64,000 bases of DNA from Streptomyces sp. NBC_01471 (GCF_041438865.1 NZ_CP109450.1:2459001-2523000), one strand, 5' to 3'; shown: positions 33,792-42,104, counted from the first letter of the stretch. The notes: a model not told the origin generated them from the sequence alone. A program made the numbers and translations.

Positions 33792-34110
33792 GCTCGTTCC
33801 CCTTCCTGAAACCAGCTCATCGCAGCCGACAACCCAGGTGTCACCGGCATCGAACATATTGCTTCCCAGCCATTATCCCGCATCCCAGGACCCGATGACC
33901 AACATCGGTCTGCATCGCTTCCGCAACGCACTTCCTCAAAACCACTCAATTCGGCGTTCCCCCTGCGATACTGCGCCGCCTCGTCCACCATTCTTGACCA
34001 GCATTGTTTGACGCAGGTCACATGTTCGCCGCCGATGATCTCCGGCATGCTGAGCTGCGGACGACGAATCAGCACCCATCAGCAGCCGACACCCAGCAGT
34101 GGAGGGCCCC
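33792..34110 (+). other. Divergent intergenic region before the enoyl-CoA hydratase gene
   Basis: About 320 bp of comparatively AT-rich DNA. Two -35-like hexamers read rightwards (TTGACC 33994-33999; TTGACG 34008-34013), but no -10 is correctly spaced; GATGAT at 34034-34039 is the nearest. I see no ORF with a ribosome binding site and no clear hairpin. It presumably holds promoters for both flanking genes. Confidence 0.35.
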
Positions 34111-34911
34111 ATGGCGGACACCGTGCTCTACGAGGTGACCGACGGACTCGCGACGGTCACCATCAACCGTCCCGACTCGATGAACGCGATGAACACCGAG
34201 GCGAAGGCCGCCCTGCGCGACGCGGTCCAGACCGCGGCGGCGGCCTCGGACGTACGGGCCGTCCTGCTCACCGCCACCGGGCGTGCCTTCTGCGTCGGGC
34301 AGGACCTCAAGGAGCACGTCTCCTCGCTGACGGCGGACCGCGAGGCGGGCACCGGGCGCACCATGTCCACCGTGCGGGAGCACTACAACCCGATCGTGCG
34401 GGCCCTCACGGAGATGCCGAAGCCGGTCGTCGCCGGGGTCAACGGCGTCGCCGCGGGAGCCGGCCTCGGGTTCGCGCTCGCCGCCGACTACCGGGTCGTG
34501 GCCGACACCGCGAAATTCACCACGTCGTTCGCGGGTGTCGCGCTCACCGCGGACTCGGGCGTCTCCTGGACGCTGCCCCGGCTGATCGGCCAGAGCCGCG
34601 CGGCCGATCTGCTGCTGTTCCCGCGCTCGTTCGGTGCGCAGGAGGCGTACGACCTGGGCATCGCCAACAAGCTCGTACCGGAGGCCGATCTCGCGTCGGA
34701 GGCGCTGGCCGTGGCCCGGGCACTGGCCGAGGGCCCGACGGTCGCGTACGCGGCGATCAAGGAGTCCCTCGCCTACGGGGCGGGCCATCCGCTCCGCGAC
34801 GCGCTGGAGAAGGAGGACGAACTCCAGACGCGCGCCGGCGCGTCGGAGGACCACCTCATCGCGGTGGAGGCCTTCGTCGGCAAGACGAAGCCGCGGTACC
34901 TGGGGCGCTGA
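34111..34911 (+). CDS. Enoyl-CoA hydratase/isomerase family protein
   Basis: A cytoplasmic crotonase-fold enzyme of 266 residues acting on acyl-CoA thioesters. The oxyanion-hole segments are CVGQDLKEH (N-terminal) and NGVAAGAGLGFALAADYRV. The position of the first catalytic Glu of classical hydratases reads FAGVALTADSGVSW, with Asp/Ser and no Glu, closer to PaaG-type isomerases than to true hydratases. ATG at 34111 follows GGAGGG. It is a single gene, convergent with tag. A role in phenylacetate or fatty acid degradation is possible but not supported by neighbours. Confidence 0.88.
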   Translation: MADTVLYEVTDGLATVTINRPDSMNAMNTEAKAALRDAVQTAAAASDVRAVLLTATGRAFCVGQDLKEHVSSLTADREAGTGRTMSTVREHYNPIVRALTEMPKPVVAGVNGVAAGAGLGFALAADYRVVADTAKFTTSFAGVALTADSGVSWTLPRLIGQSRAADLLLFPRSFGAQEAYDLGIANKLVPEADLASEALAVARALAEGPTVAYAAIKESLAYGAGHPLRDALEKEDELQTRAGASEDHLIAVEAFVGKTKPRYLGR

Positions 34912-34927
34912 GACCCGTCCGCGCGGG

Positions 34928-35521
34928 TCAGCGGCCCGCGGGCGTCCGCCTGGCGAAGCAGTCCGCCAAGTGGTCGTCGACCAGACCGCACGCCTGCATC
35001 AGGGCGTAGGCCGTGGTCGGGCCGACAAAGCGCAGGCCGCGCTTCTTGAGCTCCCTGGCCAGCGCCGTGGACTCCGCGGTGACCGCGGGGATGTCGGCGA
35101 GGCGGCGGGGCGCCGGGCGGGCGGCCGGATCCGGGGCGTACGACCAGATCAGCGCGGAGAGCGCGCCGGGCGCCCAGCCCGCGAGCTCCCGGGCGTTGGC
35201 GAGGGTCGCGTCGATCTTGGCGCGGTTGCGGATGATCCCCGGGTCGGCGAGCAGGCGGTCCCGGTCGGCGTCGGTGAAGGCGGCCACCCCGGCGATGCCG
35301 AACCCGGAGTAGGCCTTACGGAATCCCTCGCGGCGGCGCAGGATCGTGATCCAGGAGAGCCCCGACTGGAACGCCTCCAGGCAGAGCCGTTCGTACAGCG
35401 CGTCGTCGCCGTGGACCGGACGGCCCCACTCGGTGTCGTGGTACTCGACGTAGTCCTCGGTGGACACCCCCCACGGACAGCGCAGCTTCCCGTCCGCCCC
35501 GGGGACGGCGTCCGAGGTCAC
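34928..35521 (-). CDS. tag: DNA-3-methyladenine glycosylase I
   Basis: A base-excision repair enzyme that removes 3-methyladenine, 197 residues as usual. The N-terminus has the zinc Cys and substrate pocket (LRCPWGVSTEDYVEYHDTEWG, in part: CPWGVSTEDYVEYHD), then SGLSWITILRRREGFRKAY and NRAKI of the helix-hairpin-helix fold; the C-terminal zinc ligands are in the DHLADCF region. ATG at 35521 overlaps the stop of the DivIVA-like gene by 4 bases, so they form one operon, as with Rv1209-Rv1210 (tagA) in M. tuberculosis. Confidence 0.93.
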   Translation of the reverse strand: MTSDAVPGADGKLRCPWGVSTEDYVEYHDTEWGRPVHGDDALYERLCLEAFQSGLSWITILRRREGFRKAYSGFGIAGVAAFTDADRDRLLADPGIIRNRAKIDATLANARELAGWAPGALSALIWSYAPDPAARPAPRRLADIPAVTAESTALARELKKRGLRFVGPTTAYALMQACGLVDDHLADCFARRTPAGR

Positions 35522-35847
35522 GGGCGGGGGCCGTCGTCGTTGACGGCCGCGGCCCGCGCCCCGGCGAGCGCCGCTTCCAGCTCGGCGATCCGCGCGTCGC
35601 GCTCGGCCAGTTCGGCTCCGAGCCTGCCCAGCACGTCGTCCACGTCGGCCATCCGGTAGCCGCGCACCACCATGGGCAGCCGCAGCGCCTCGATGTCCGC
35701 GCGGCCGACCGGGCGGGCGGCGGGCAGCGGATCGACGGGCAGTTCGGGGGATGCCTCGGACAGTACGGCGCCGTCACCGCCGCCGATCACCGCGAGGGTG
35801 ACCGCGGCGACCACCACGACCATCGCGATCAGCAAGAACCAGAACAC
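35518..35847 (-). CDS. DivIVA-domain small membrane protein
   Basis: A 109-residue protein with one N-terminal membrane span (MFWFLLIAMVVVVAAVTLAVIGG) and a short DivIVA-like motif (LPMVVRGYRMADVDDVLGRL) leading into a coiled coil (GAELAERDARIAELEAALAGA, in part: AERDARIAELEAAL). Its role is unknown; DivIVA relatives mark cell poles and growth sites. It is the first gene of a coupled pair with tag and divergent from the FolP-like gene across about 120 bp. Confidence 0.85.
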   Translation of the reverse strand: MFWFLLIAMVVVVAAVTLAVIGGGDGAVLSEASPELPVDPLPAARPVGRADIEALRLPMVVRGYRMADVDDVLGRLGAELAERDARIAELEAALAGARAAAVNDDGPRP

Positions 35848-35965
35848 GAGTGGGCCTCTCCCCGGATAGCGGAACCGTGCGGGTCCGATCGTGCCATGCC
35901 CACCTGGCGGTTAGGGTCGCAGGCGACTCAGCGGGTGAACTCAGCGGGTGGAAGGAGCAGGTTGG

Positions 35966-36826
35966 ATGCTGCGGTTGGGACGGCGCGAGTTCGGCGCGCA
36001 CGAGCCGGTGATCATGGCGATCGTGAACCGGACCCCGGACTCGTTCTACGACCGGGGGGCGACCTTCCGCGACGAGCCCGCGCTCTCCCGCGTGGAGCAG
36101 GCGGTGTCCGAGGGGGCGGCCATCATCGACATCGGCGGGGTCAAGGCGGGCCCCGGCGAGGAGGTGACGGCCGAGGAGGAGGCGCGGCGCACGGTCGGTT
36201 TCGTCGCCGAGGTACGGCGGCGCCACCCCGATGTGGTGATCAGCGTCGACACCTGGCGCCAGGACGTCGGTGCGGCGGTGTGCGAGGCGGGCGCGGATGT
36301 ACTCAATGACGCGTGGGGCGGGTTCGATCCCGAACTGGCGGCTGTCGCCGCCCGGTTCGGCGCGGGTCTGGTCTGTACGCACGCGGGCGGCGCCGAACCC
36401 CGCACCCGGCCGCACCGGGTCACGTACGACGACGTCATGGACGACATCCTGCGGGTCACGGTCGGCCTCGCGGAGCGGGCGGTCGCGCTGGGCGTCAGGC
36501 CCGACGGGATCATGATCGACCCCGGCCACGACTTCGGGAAGAACACCCGGCACTCGCTGGAGGCGACCCGCAGGCTGGGCGAGATGACCACGACGGGGTG
36601 GCCGGTCCTGGTCTCCCTGTCCAACAAGGACTTCGTGGGCGAGACCCTCGACAAGCCGGTCAAGGAGCGGCTGCTCGGGACGCTGGCCACGACGGCGGTG
36701 TCGGCATGGCTGGGGGCGCAGGTGTACCGGGTGCACGAGGTGGCCGAGACCCGGCAGGTGCTGGACATGGTCGCGACGATCGCGGGCCACCGGGCGCCCG
36801 CGGTGGCCCGGCGGGGTCTGGCGTGA
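35966..36826 (+). CDS. Dihydropteroate synthase-like protein (FolP2 type)
   Basis: A TIM-barrel pterin-binding enzyme family member of 286 residues. The pterin loop is recognisable (IMAIVNRTPDSFYDRG) along with DILRVTVGLAERAVALGV and DPGHDFGKNTRHSLE. However, the second loop, normally DIGGESTRPG in true dihydropteroate synthases, reads DIGGVKAGPGEE, so the Thr-Arg-Pro part that contacts p-aminobenzoate is missing. It resembles mycobacterial FolP2, which was reported to lack synthase activity. ATG at 35966 follows GAAGGAG. It converges with the LOG gene, the Rv1205/Rv1207 neighbourhood. Confidence 0.87.
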   Translation: MLRLGRREFGAHEPVIMAIVNRTPDSFYDRGATFRDEPALSRVEQAVSEGAAIIDIGGVKAGPGEEVTAEEEARRTVGFVAEVRRRHPDVVISVDTWRQDVGAAVCEAGADVLNDAWGGFDPELAAVAARFGAGLVCTHAGGAEPRTRPHRVTYDDVMDDILRVTVGLAERAVALGVRPDGIMIDPGHDFGKNTRHSLEATRRLGEMTTTGWPVLVSLSNKDFVGETLDKPVKERLLGTLATTAVSAWLGAQVYRVHEVAETRQVLDMVATIAGHRAPAVARRGLA

Positions 36827-36828
36827 CC

Positions 36829-36865
36829 GGAGGGAGGGGCTTGTCCTTGCCGAGTCCCTCCCTCC
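36829..36865. terminator. 15-bp hairpin between folP2-like and LOG genes
   Basis: GGAGGGAGGG pairs with CCCTCCCTCC, and five further inner pairs (two G-U) extend the stem to 15 around a 7-nt loop. It begins 2 bases after the folP2-like stop and ends 13 bases before the LOG stop, so it probably acts in both directions. Confidence 0.75.
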
Positions 36866-36878
36866 TCGCCCGCGGGCC

Positions 36879-37634
36879 CTACAGCCCCGTCTCCTTGGTC
36901 ACCAGGGCCACCGCCTCGTCCACGTCGTCCGTGACGTGGAACAGCAGCAGATCGCGCTCCGAGGCCTTGCCCTGCGCCACCACCGTGCCGCGCAGCCAGT
37001 CGACCAGGCCGCCCCAGTACTCCGTGCCGAAGAGCACGATCGGGAACCGGGTCACCTTGCGCGTCTGGACCAGGGTCAGCGCTTCGAACAGCTCGTCCAG
37101 GGTGCCGAGTCCGCCCGGCAGGACCACGAAGCCCTGCGCGTACTTCACGAACATCGTCTTGCGGACGAAGAAGTAGCGGAAGTTCACCCCGATGTCGACG
37201 TGCTGGTTGAGGCCCTGCTCGAAGGGCAGCTCGATCCCGAGGCCGACCGAGACGCCGTTGGCCTCCCTGGCGCCCCTGTTCGCCGCCTCCATGGCGCCGG
37301 GGCCGCCGCCGGTGATCACCGCGAAGCCCGCTTCGACCAGCGCGCGTCCGATCCGTACTCCCGCCTCGTACTCCGGCGAACCCGCCCTGGTACGGGCCGA
37401 CCCGAACACGCTGATCGCGCTGGGCAGTTCGGCCAGTGCGCCGAAGCCCTCCACGAACTCCGACTGGATGCGCATGACCCGCCAGGGGTCGGTGTGCAGC
37501 CAGTCCGCTGAGCCCTTCTCCGTGGTGTCGAGCAGCCGCTGGTCGGTGGTGCCGGGCTGAACCTGGTCCCGGCGGCGCACCACCGGGCCGAGCCGCTGTT
37601 CCTCCGGCGCCGGTGCTCCTTCAGGGTTGCCCAT
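36879..37634 (-). CDS. LOG family protein (TIGR00730; cytokinin phosphoribohydrolase-like)
   Basis: A Rossmann-fold nucleoside 5'-monophosphate phosphoribohydrolase of the LONELY GUY family, 251 residues. The diagnostic motifs GGGPGAMEAANRGA and PGGLGTLDELFEAL (PGGxGTxxE) are intact, so catalysis is likely; the natural bacterial substrate is debated. M. tuberculosis Rv1205 of this family was shown to make cytokinin. ATG at 37634 has GGAGGG upstream, and TAGGCT (37671-37666) is a likely -10. The dapE gene ends 65 bp downstream... in reading direction it lies upstream of this gene's neighbour set, transcribed the same way from further right. Confidence 0.9.
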   Translation of the reverse strand: MGNPEGAPAPEEQRLGPVVRRRDQVQPGTTDQRLLDTTEKGSADWLHTDPWRVMRIQSEFVEGFGALAELPSAISVFGSARTRAGSPEYEAGVRIGRALVEAGFAVITGGGPGAMEAANRGAREANGVSVGLGIELPFEQGLNQHVDIGVNFRYFFVRKTMFVKYAQGFVVLPGGLGTLDELFEALTLVQTRKVTRFPIVLFGTEYWGGLVDWLRGTVVAQGKASERDLLLFHVTDDVDEAVALVTKETGL

Positions 37635-37699
37635 GTTGTGCTCCCTCCGCTGTACGTGTTCCGACAGCCTAGGTCCGCACATGTGACGTATGAGGAAAT

Positions 37700-38779
37700 T
37701 CAGGCCGTCAGCCAGGAGCGGAGTCGTTCCTCGGTCTGCGAGATCCGCGTGATCTCGACCCGCTCGTCGCGCTTGTGCGCGAGCAGCGGGTTGCCCGGTC
37801 CGTAGTTCACCGCGGGCACGCCGAGCGCGCTGAAGCGCGACACGTCCGTCCAGCCGAACTTCGGTCGGGCCTCGCCGCCGACCGCCGCCATGAAGGCCGC
37901 CGCCGCCGGATGCGAGAGACCGGGCAGCGCACCGCCGGTGTGGTCGTCGACGACGAACTCCTCGATGTCGCAGTCGGCGAAGAACTCCTTGACGTACGCC
38001 AGCGCCTGTTCCTCGCTGCGGTCGGGCGCGTAACGGAAGTTGACCACCACCGTGCAGGCGTCCGGGATGACGTTGTTGGCCACGCCGCCCTCGATCCGGA
38101 CGGCGTTCAGGCCCTCGTGGAACTCCAGGCCGTCGATCACCGGCTTGCGCGGCTCGTACGCGGCCAGCTTCGCCAGGATCGGGGCGGCCGAGTGGATCGC
38201 GTTGGACCCCATCCAGGCGCGCGCCGAGTGGGAGCGCTCGCCCTTGGTGCGCAGGATGACCCGGAGCGTGCCCTGACAGCCGCCCTCGACCTCACCGTCG
38301 GAGGATTCGAGCAGCACGGCGAAGTCCGCCGTGAGCCAGTCGGGGTGCGCCTCGGACACGTGCTTGAGGCCGTTGAGTTCGGCCGCGACCTCTTCGTTGT
38401 CGTAGAAGACGAAGGTGAGGTCCCGGTTGGGCTCGGGCACGGTCGCCGCGATCCGCAGCTGCACGGCGACGCCCGACTTCATGTCACAGCTGCCGCAGCC
38501 CCACAGGACGCCGTTCTCGTCGAGCCGCGACGGGACGTTGTCCGCGATCGGCACGGTGTCGAGGTGTCCGGCCAGCACGACCCGCTCGGCGCGGCCGAGG
38601 TGCGTCCGGGCGACGACGTTGTTGCCGAACCGGTCGACGGTCAGGTGCGGCAGCGCCCTCAGCGCCTCCTCGACCGCGTCGGCGAGGGGCTTCTCGGTAC
38701 CGCTCACGGACGGGAAGTCGACCAGCTGTGCGGTCAGGGCCGGGGCGTCGAGTGTGAGGTCAAGCGGGGTCTCTGACAT
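37700..38779 (-). CDS. dapE: Succinyl-diaminopimelate desuccinylase
   Basis: Removes succinate from N-succinyl-LL-diaminopimelate in lysine and cell-wall diaminopimelate synthesis. The 359-residue dinuclear zinc M20 enzyme has AGHLDTVP (His, Asp), CGSCDMKSG (bridging Asp), FYDNEEVAAE (catalytic and metal Glu) and the final His in LLAHKRDE; the dimerisation domain lies between. ATG at 38779 is close to TAGGGT (38792-38787), a favoured Streptomyces -10 hexamer, so the message may be almost leaderless, with GGAG also present. The aminotransferase DapC of the same pathway lies 1.8 kb away. Confidence 0.93.
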   Translation of the reverse strand: MSETPLDLTLDAPALTAQLVDFPSVSGTEKPLADAVEEALRALPHLTVDRFGNNVVARTHLGRAERVVLAGHLDTVPIADNVPSRLDENGVLWGCGSCDMKSGVAVQLRIAATVPEPNRDLTFVFYDNEEVAAELNGLKHVSEAHPDWLTADFAVLLESSDGEVEGGCQGTLRVILRTKGERSHSARAWMGSNAIHSAAPILAKLAAYEPRKPVIDGLEFHEGLNAVRIEGGVANNVIPDACTVVVNFRYAPDRSEEQALAYVKEFFADCDIEEFVVDDHTGGALPGLSHPAAAAFMAAVGGEARPKFGWTDVSRFSALGVPAVNYGPGNPLLAHKRDERVEITRISQTEERLRSWLTA

Positions 38780-38818
38780 GGCTCCGACCCTAACCCGGGC
38801 TCCAGTACGGTGTGCCCT

Positions 38819-39751
38819 GTGTCCCAGCCCACTGCCGCGCCACGCCGCGGCCGCTTCTTCCGGATCGTGGCCGCCGTCGCCGTGTTGCTGGCGCTGGCGG
38901 GCTATGTCCTCGTGCAGTACATCAGCGGTGGCGGAAGCGGACCGCGCTGCACGGCACAGTCCAGCAAGGGGGGCAGGTACCGGCTGAGCCCCGAGCAGGC
39001 CGTCAACGCGGCGACCATCTCCGCGGTGGGAACCTCGCGCGGGATGCCGGAGCACGCGGTGACCATCGCGCTGGCGACCGCGCTCCAGGAGTCGGGGCTG
39101 CTCAACCTCGATCACGGCGACCGGGACTCGCTCGGCCTCTTCCAGCAGCGTCCTTCGCAGGGCTGGGGTACGGCCCGGCAGGTCATGGACCCGGTGTACG
39201 CGGCCGGGAAGTTCTACGAGCATCTCGCGAAGATCCCCGACTACTCGCGGCTGCCGCTGACGGTCGCCGCCCAGGAGGTGCAGCGCAGCGGCTTCCCGCA
39301 GGCGTACGCGAAGCACCAGCCGGACGCCGAGCTGCTCTCGGCCGCGCTGACCGGCCGGGATCCCGCTTCGTTCTCCTGCGCGGCGACGAAGAGCAGCCTG
39401 GCGGGGGACCCGGCCGCGGTGCGCGCGGCGCTGAAGCGGGCCTTCGGGGCCGGGGTGCTGCCCACCGGGAAGTCGGCGCAGCCGTCGGAGGTCCGGCTGC
39501 CGGTCCGTACGACCGCGGCGCGGGCCGTCGGGGCGGCGGCGCCCGGTACCGGATCCGTACAGCAGCGCGGCTGGGAGCTGGCGCACTGGGCGGTGGCGAA
39601 CTCGGCCGCGCTCCACATCCAGCGGGTCTCCTACGCGGGCCGGGAGTGGACCGCGGGGACGAACCAGGCACCCTGGCACAGGACGGACACCTGGCGAAGC
39701 GGTGCGGCGGGCCAGGGCGCCGCGGAAGTCCGCATCACGGTCATGAAATAG
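38819..39751 (+). CDS. Membrane-anchored lysozyme-like-fold protein
   Basis: A 310-residue protein with one N-terminal span (RIVAAVAVLLALAGYVLVQY, residues about 15-34) and an extracytoplasmic domain with lysozyme-like features: a Glu in ATALQESGLLNLDHGDRDSLGLFQQRP followed by a Gly-rich loop and QGWGTARQVMDP, resembling soluble transglycosylase/resuscitation domains (motifs quoted in parts: ALQESGLLNLDHGDRD). Such proteins are sometimes labelled 'heavy metal transporter' in databases without reason. Starts GTG 38810 or 38819 have no ribosome binding site; TACGGT (38806-38811) 7 bases upstream suggests a leaderless message. Peptidoglycan cleavage is inferred. Confidence 0.72.
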   Translation: MSQPTAAPRRGRFFRIVAAVAVLLALAGYVLVQYISGGGSGPRCTAQSSKGGRYRLSPEQAVNAATISAVGTSRGMPEHAVTIALATALQESGLLNLDHGDRDSLGLFQQRPSQGWGTARQVMDPVYAAGKFYEHLAKIPDYSRLPLTVAAQEVQRSGFPQAYAKHQPDAELLSAALTGRDPASFSCAATKSSLAGDPAAVRAALKRAFGAGVLPTGKSAQPSEVRLPVRTTAARAVGAAAPGTGSVQQRGWELAHWAVANSAALHIQRVSYAGREWTAGTNQAPWHRTDTWRSGAAGQGAAEVRITVMK

Positions 39752-39865
39752 CGCCGGAAGCGACCCGTACAGGTACGCGATCCCTCACCCGGAAGCGGTT
39801 CACCCAGCCCGCCGGGGAACGCCTTCCGGACCCCCTCCGGGCACGCTCGCCCTCCCTCCGGAGAC

Positions 39866-39882
39866 CCCTTGGGGGCCAAGGG
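39866..39882 (+). terminator. Weak 7-bp hairpin after the lysozyme-like gene
   Basis: CCCTTGG and CCAAGGG pair around a GGG loop, 115 bases after the stop at 39751. It is short; it could also be an operator-like symmetric site. Confidence 0.35.
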
Positions 39883-39919
39883 AAGTGACGGTTCAGCAGG
39901 CCTCTCCGCACGCCACCGT

Positions 39920-39947
39920 TTGTCCGTTTTTACCCGAACCCGATAAT
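39920..39947 (+). promoter_or_regulatory. Promoter for the secreted-protein gene at 40063
   Basis: TTGTCC (39920-39925), a 16-base spacer and GATAAT (39942-39947) make a good housekeeping-type promoter. The leader to ATG 40063 is about 110 bases. The rest of the 310-bp gap (39752-40062) shows only the weak hairpin noted separately. Confidence 0.55.
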
Positions 39948-40062
39948 GCGACACATTGCACAGTCTTTACCTTGGTGCACCGCAACTTCCCCCTCCCCCC
40001 GAGCGGTTGTCACAGCGTCCGAACGCCGGACAGTCAACGTCCCCTCCCGCTCAAGGAGCACC

Positions 40063-40479
40063 ATGTCCCTCTCCCTGACCCGTCGGATCGCCCGTACCGC
40101 GCTGCTGATCGCGGCGGGCGCGGCCCCCGTGGTCGGTGCGGCCGGCGTCGCAAGCGCCGCGGAACTCCCGCAGACCCCGAACCTGGGCGGCGTGACCGCC
40201 CTCGACGGCGCCGGCCTGGGCAACTCCGTCGACAGCGCGGCCCGGACGACCACCGGCATGGCCGGTGACGCCGGCAGCAAGGCCGTCAAGAAGGCCGTGC
40301 CGGCCGCGGGCAAGACGGTCGGCGCCGTCGGCAAGACCGCCGCCCCGGCCGCCCAGAAGGCCGCGGGCGACACCGCGGGCAGCGCCGGCACCCTGGTCGG
40401 CGGGACCGCGCAGGGCGTCGGCGGCGGCCTGCCGTCCGCGGGCAAGCTGCCGGTCAACGGCCTGCCGCTCGGCCGCTAG
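40063..40479 (+). CDS. Secreted Ala/Gly-rich protein
   Basis: A 138-residue exported protein. A classical signal peptide (RRIARTALLIAAGAAPVVGAAGVASAAE) ends at ASA-A near residue 32. The mature part is low complexity, with repeated A-G-K-T and T-A-G-x units (KAVPAAGKTVGAVGKTAAPAAQKAAG, in part: AGKTVGAVGKTAAPAAQKAA), probably disordered, and no cysteines or catalytic motif. ATG at 40063 follows AAGGAG. Function unknown; similar small secreted proteins of Streptomyces are often abundant. Confidence 0.8.
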   Translation: MSLSLTRRIARTALLIAAGAAPVVGAAGVASAAELPQTPNLGGVTALDGAGLGNSVDSAARTTTGMAGDAGSKAVKKAVPAAGKTVGAVGKTAAPAAQKAAGDTAGSAGTLVGGTAQGVGGGLPSAGKLPVNGLPLGR

Positions 40480-40530
40480 ACCCGGCGGGCGATCCGGCCG
40501 GTCAGGGCACCGTCCGGCACGCGCGCGAGA

Positions 40531-40556
40531 GCCCCGGGGAGTTCGCTCCCCGGGGC
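40531..40556. terminator. 11-bp hairpin with TTCG tetraloop
   Basis: GCCCCGGGGAG-TTCG-CTCCCCGGGGC is a perfect stem with an extra-stable UUCG loop, followed by CCTT. It lies between the convergent secreted-protein and dapC genes and probably ends both. Confidence 0.85.
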
Positions 40557-40590
40557 CCTTCCGCGTGCGGACCGCGGCACCGCCGGCGGG

Positions 40591-41691
40591 CTACTTCTCG
40601 CCCAGCCGCTTCACCGCGGCGGCCACCCGCTCGTCCGTGGCCGTCAGCGCGACCCGGACGAAGCGCTCGCCCGCCACCCCGTAGAAGTCACCGGGCGCCA
40701 CCAGGATGCCCAGCTCGGCGAGGTGGGCGACGGTGTCCCAGCACGGCTCGTCGCGGGTCGCCCACAGGTAGAGGCTGGCCTCGCTGTGCTCGATCCGGAA
40801 GCCGCGCGCCTCCAGTGCGGTCCGCAGGGCGGTGCGCCGGGCCAGGTACCGCTCCCGCTGCTCCGTCACGTGGGCGTCGTCGCCGAGCGCGGCGACCACC
40901 GCGGCCTGTACGGGCGCGGCCGTCATCATCCCGCCGTGCTTGCGGATCTGCAGCAGCTCGCCGAGCACGGCGGAGTCGCCCGCGATGAACGCGGCGCGGT
41001 AGCCCGCCAGGTTGGAGCGCTTGGAGAGCGAGTGGACGGCGATCAGGCCCTCGTACGTACCGCCGCAGACATCCGGGTGCAGCACGGAGACCGGCTCGGC
41101 CTCCCAGCCCAGCTCGAAGTAGCACTCGTCGCTCGCGATGAGGACGCCGTGCTCCCGCGCCCAGGCGACGATCCGGACCAGCTCGTCCCGGCCGAGGACC
41201 TCGCCGGTCGGGTTCGACGGCGAGTTGAGCCAGAGCAGCCTGAGCCCCTCGGGGTCCAGCTCCGTCGGGTCGTCGTACACGACCGGCTCCGCGCCGCAGA
41301 GCCGCGCGCCCACCTCGTACGTCGGGTAGGCGAGCCGCGGGTACGCCACCCGGTCACCGGACCCCAGGCCGAGCTGCGTGGGCAGCCAGGCCACCAGCTC
41401 CTTGGAGCCGACGACGGGCAGCACGTTGGTGTGTGCCACCTCGCGCGCGCCGAGCCTGCGCTCGCACCAGCCGCTGATCGCGTCGCGCAGCCCGGGGGTC
41501 CCCCACACCGTCGGATACCCCGGCGAGTCGGCAGCCGCGACGAGCGCGTCGCGCACGATCGGGGGGACCGGGTCGACCGGCGTGCCGACCGAGAGGTCCA
41601 CGATGCCGTCCGGATGGGCGGTGGCCGTCGCCTTGTACGGCTCCAGCTTGTCCCAGGGGAAGGCGGGGAGACGCGATGAGAGTGCGGACAC
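40591..41691 (-). CDS. dapC: Succinyldiaminopimelate aminotransferase
   Basis: A pyridoxal-phosphate fold type I aminotransferase that converts N-succinyl-2-amino-6-oxopimelate to N-succinyl-LL-diaminopimelate. The 366-residue protein shows SVGTPVDPVP, the substrate region NSPSNPTGEV, SDECYFELGW and the Schiff-base lysine in HSLSKRSNLAGYRAAF. The function is assigned from strong resemblance to actinobacterial DapC and from its position next to the ferredoxin gene, as with Rv1178-Rv1177. GTG at 41691 (VSALSSRLPAFPWDKLEPY) is the usual start; GTG at 41700 or 41724 are alternatives. It lies downstream of fdx in the same direction with a terminator-like hairpin between. Confidence 0.9.
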   Translation of the reverse strand: MSALSSRLPAFPWDKLEPYKATATAHPDGIVDLSVGTPVDPVPPIVRDALVAAADSPGYPTVWGTPGLRDAISGWCERRLGAREVAHTNVLPVVGSKELVAWLPTQLGLGSGDRVAYPRLAYPTYEVGARLCGAEPVVYDDPTELDPEGLRLLWLNSPSNPTGEVLGRDELVRIVAWAREHGVLIASDECYFELGWEAEPVSVLHPDVCGGTYEGLIAVHSLSKRSNLAGYRAAFIAGDSAVLGELLQIRKHGGMMTAAPVQAAVVAALGDDAHVTEQRERYLARRTALRTALEARGFRIEHSEASLYLWATRDEPCWDTVAHLAELGILVAPGDFYGVAGERFVRVALTATDERVAAAVKRLGEK

Positions 41692-41735
41692 GGGCTTCAC
41701 TTTCTCGTACGTACGGAGCTTCACAAGAAATGCCG

Positions 41736-41770
41736 CGGTCCCGTACGGCGAAGAGTGCCGTACGGGACCG
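41736..41770 (-). terminator. 14-bp perfect hairpin after the ferredoxin gene
   Basis: CGGTCCCGTACGGC and GCCGTACGGGACCG pair perfectly with a 7-nt loop. It starts 14 bases after the ferredoxin stop and overlaps the 5' leader side of dapC (starts 41691-41724), so dapC is likely to have partial read-through or its own promoter. Confidence 0.8.
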
Positions 41771-41783
41771 GGTCGCTACGGGA

Positions 41784-42104
41784 TCAGCCGTTCTGCGGAG
41801 GCAGCGCCGCAATGAAGGGGTGGTCGCGCTCGATCAGGCCGAGCTTGGAGGCGCCACCGGGCGAGCCGAGCTCGTCGAAGTATTCGACGTTCGCCTTGTA
41901 GTAGTCCTTCCACTCCTCCGGGGTGTCGTCCTCGTAGAAGATCGCTTCCACCGGACAGACCGGCTCACAGGCACCACAGTCGACGCATTCGTCCGGGTGG
42001 ATGTACAAGGACCGGGAGCCCTCGTAGATGCAGTCGACGGGGCACTCCTCGATGCACGCCTTGTCCTTGACGTCGACACAAGGCTGCGCGATGACGTAAG
42101 TCAC
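41784..42104 (-). CDS. fdxA: 7Fe ferredoxin (FdxA/FdxC)
   Basis: A cytoplasmic electron carrier of 106 residues with one [3Fe-4S] and one [4Fe-4S] cluster. The first cysteine set is CVDVKDKACIEECPVDC (C-x7-C-x3-CP) and the second is CVDCGACEPVCPVEAI, followed by the long C-terminal loop typical of seven-iron ferredoxins. GTG at 42104 has GAGGAGG 8 bases upstream. It serves mycobacterial/actinobacterial cytochrome P450 and other oxidoreductases in general; the partner here is unknown. Confidence 0.94.
   Translation of the reverse strand: MTYVIAQPCVDVKDKACIEECPVDCIYEGSRSLYIHPDECVDCGACEPVCPVEAIFYEDDTPEEWKDYYKANVEYFDELGSPGGASKLGLIERDHPFIAALPPQNG

Noticed and set aside
37700..39679. Extended dapE frame of 659 codons
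   Set aside because: The extra 300 residues are antisense to the lysozyme-like gene; DapE has its natural length from ATG 38779.
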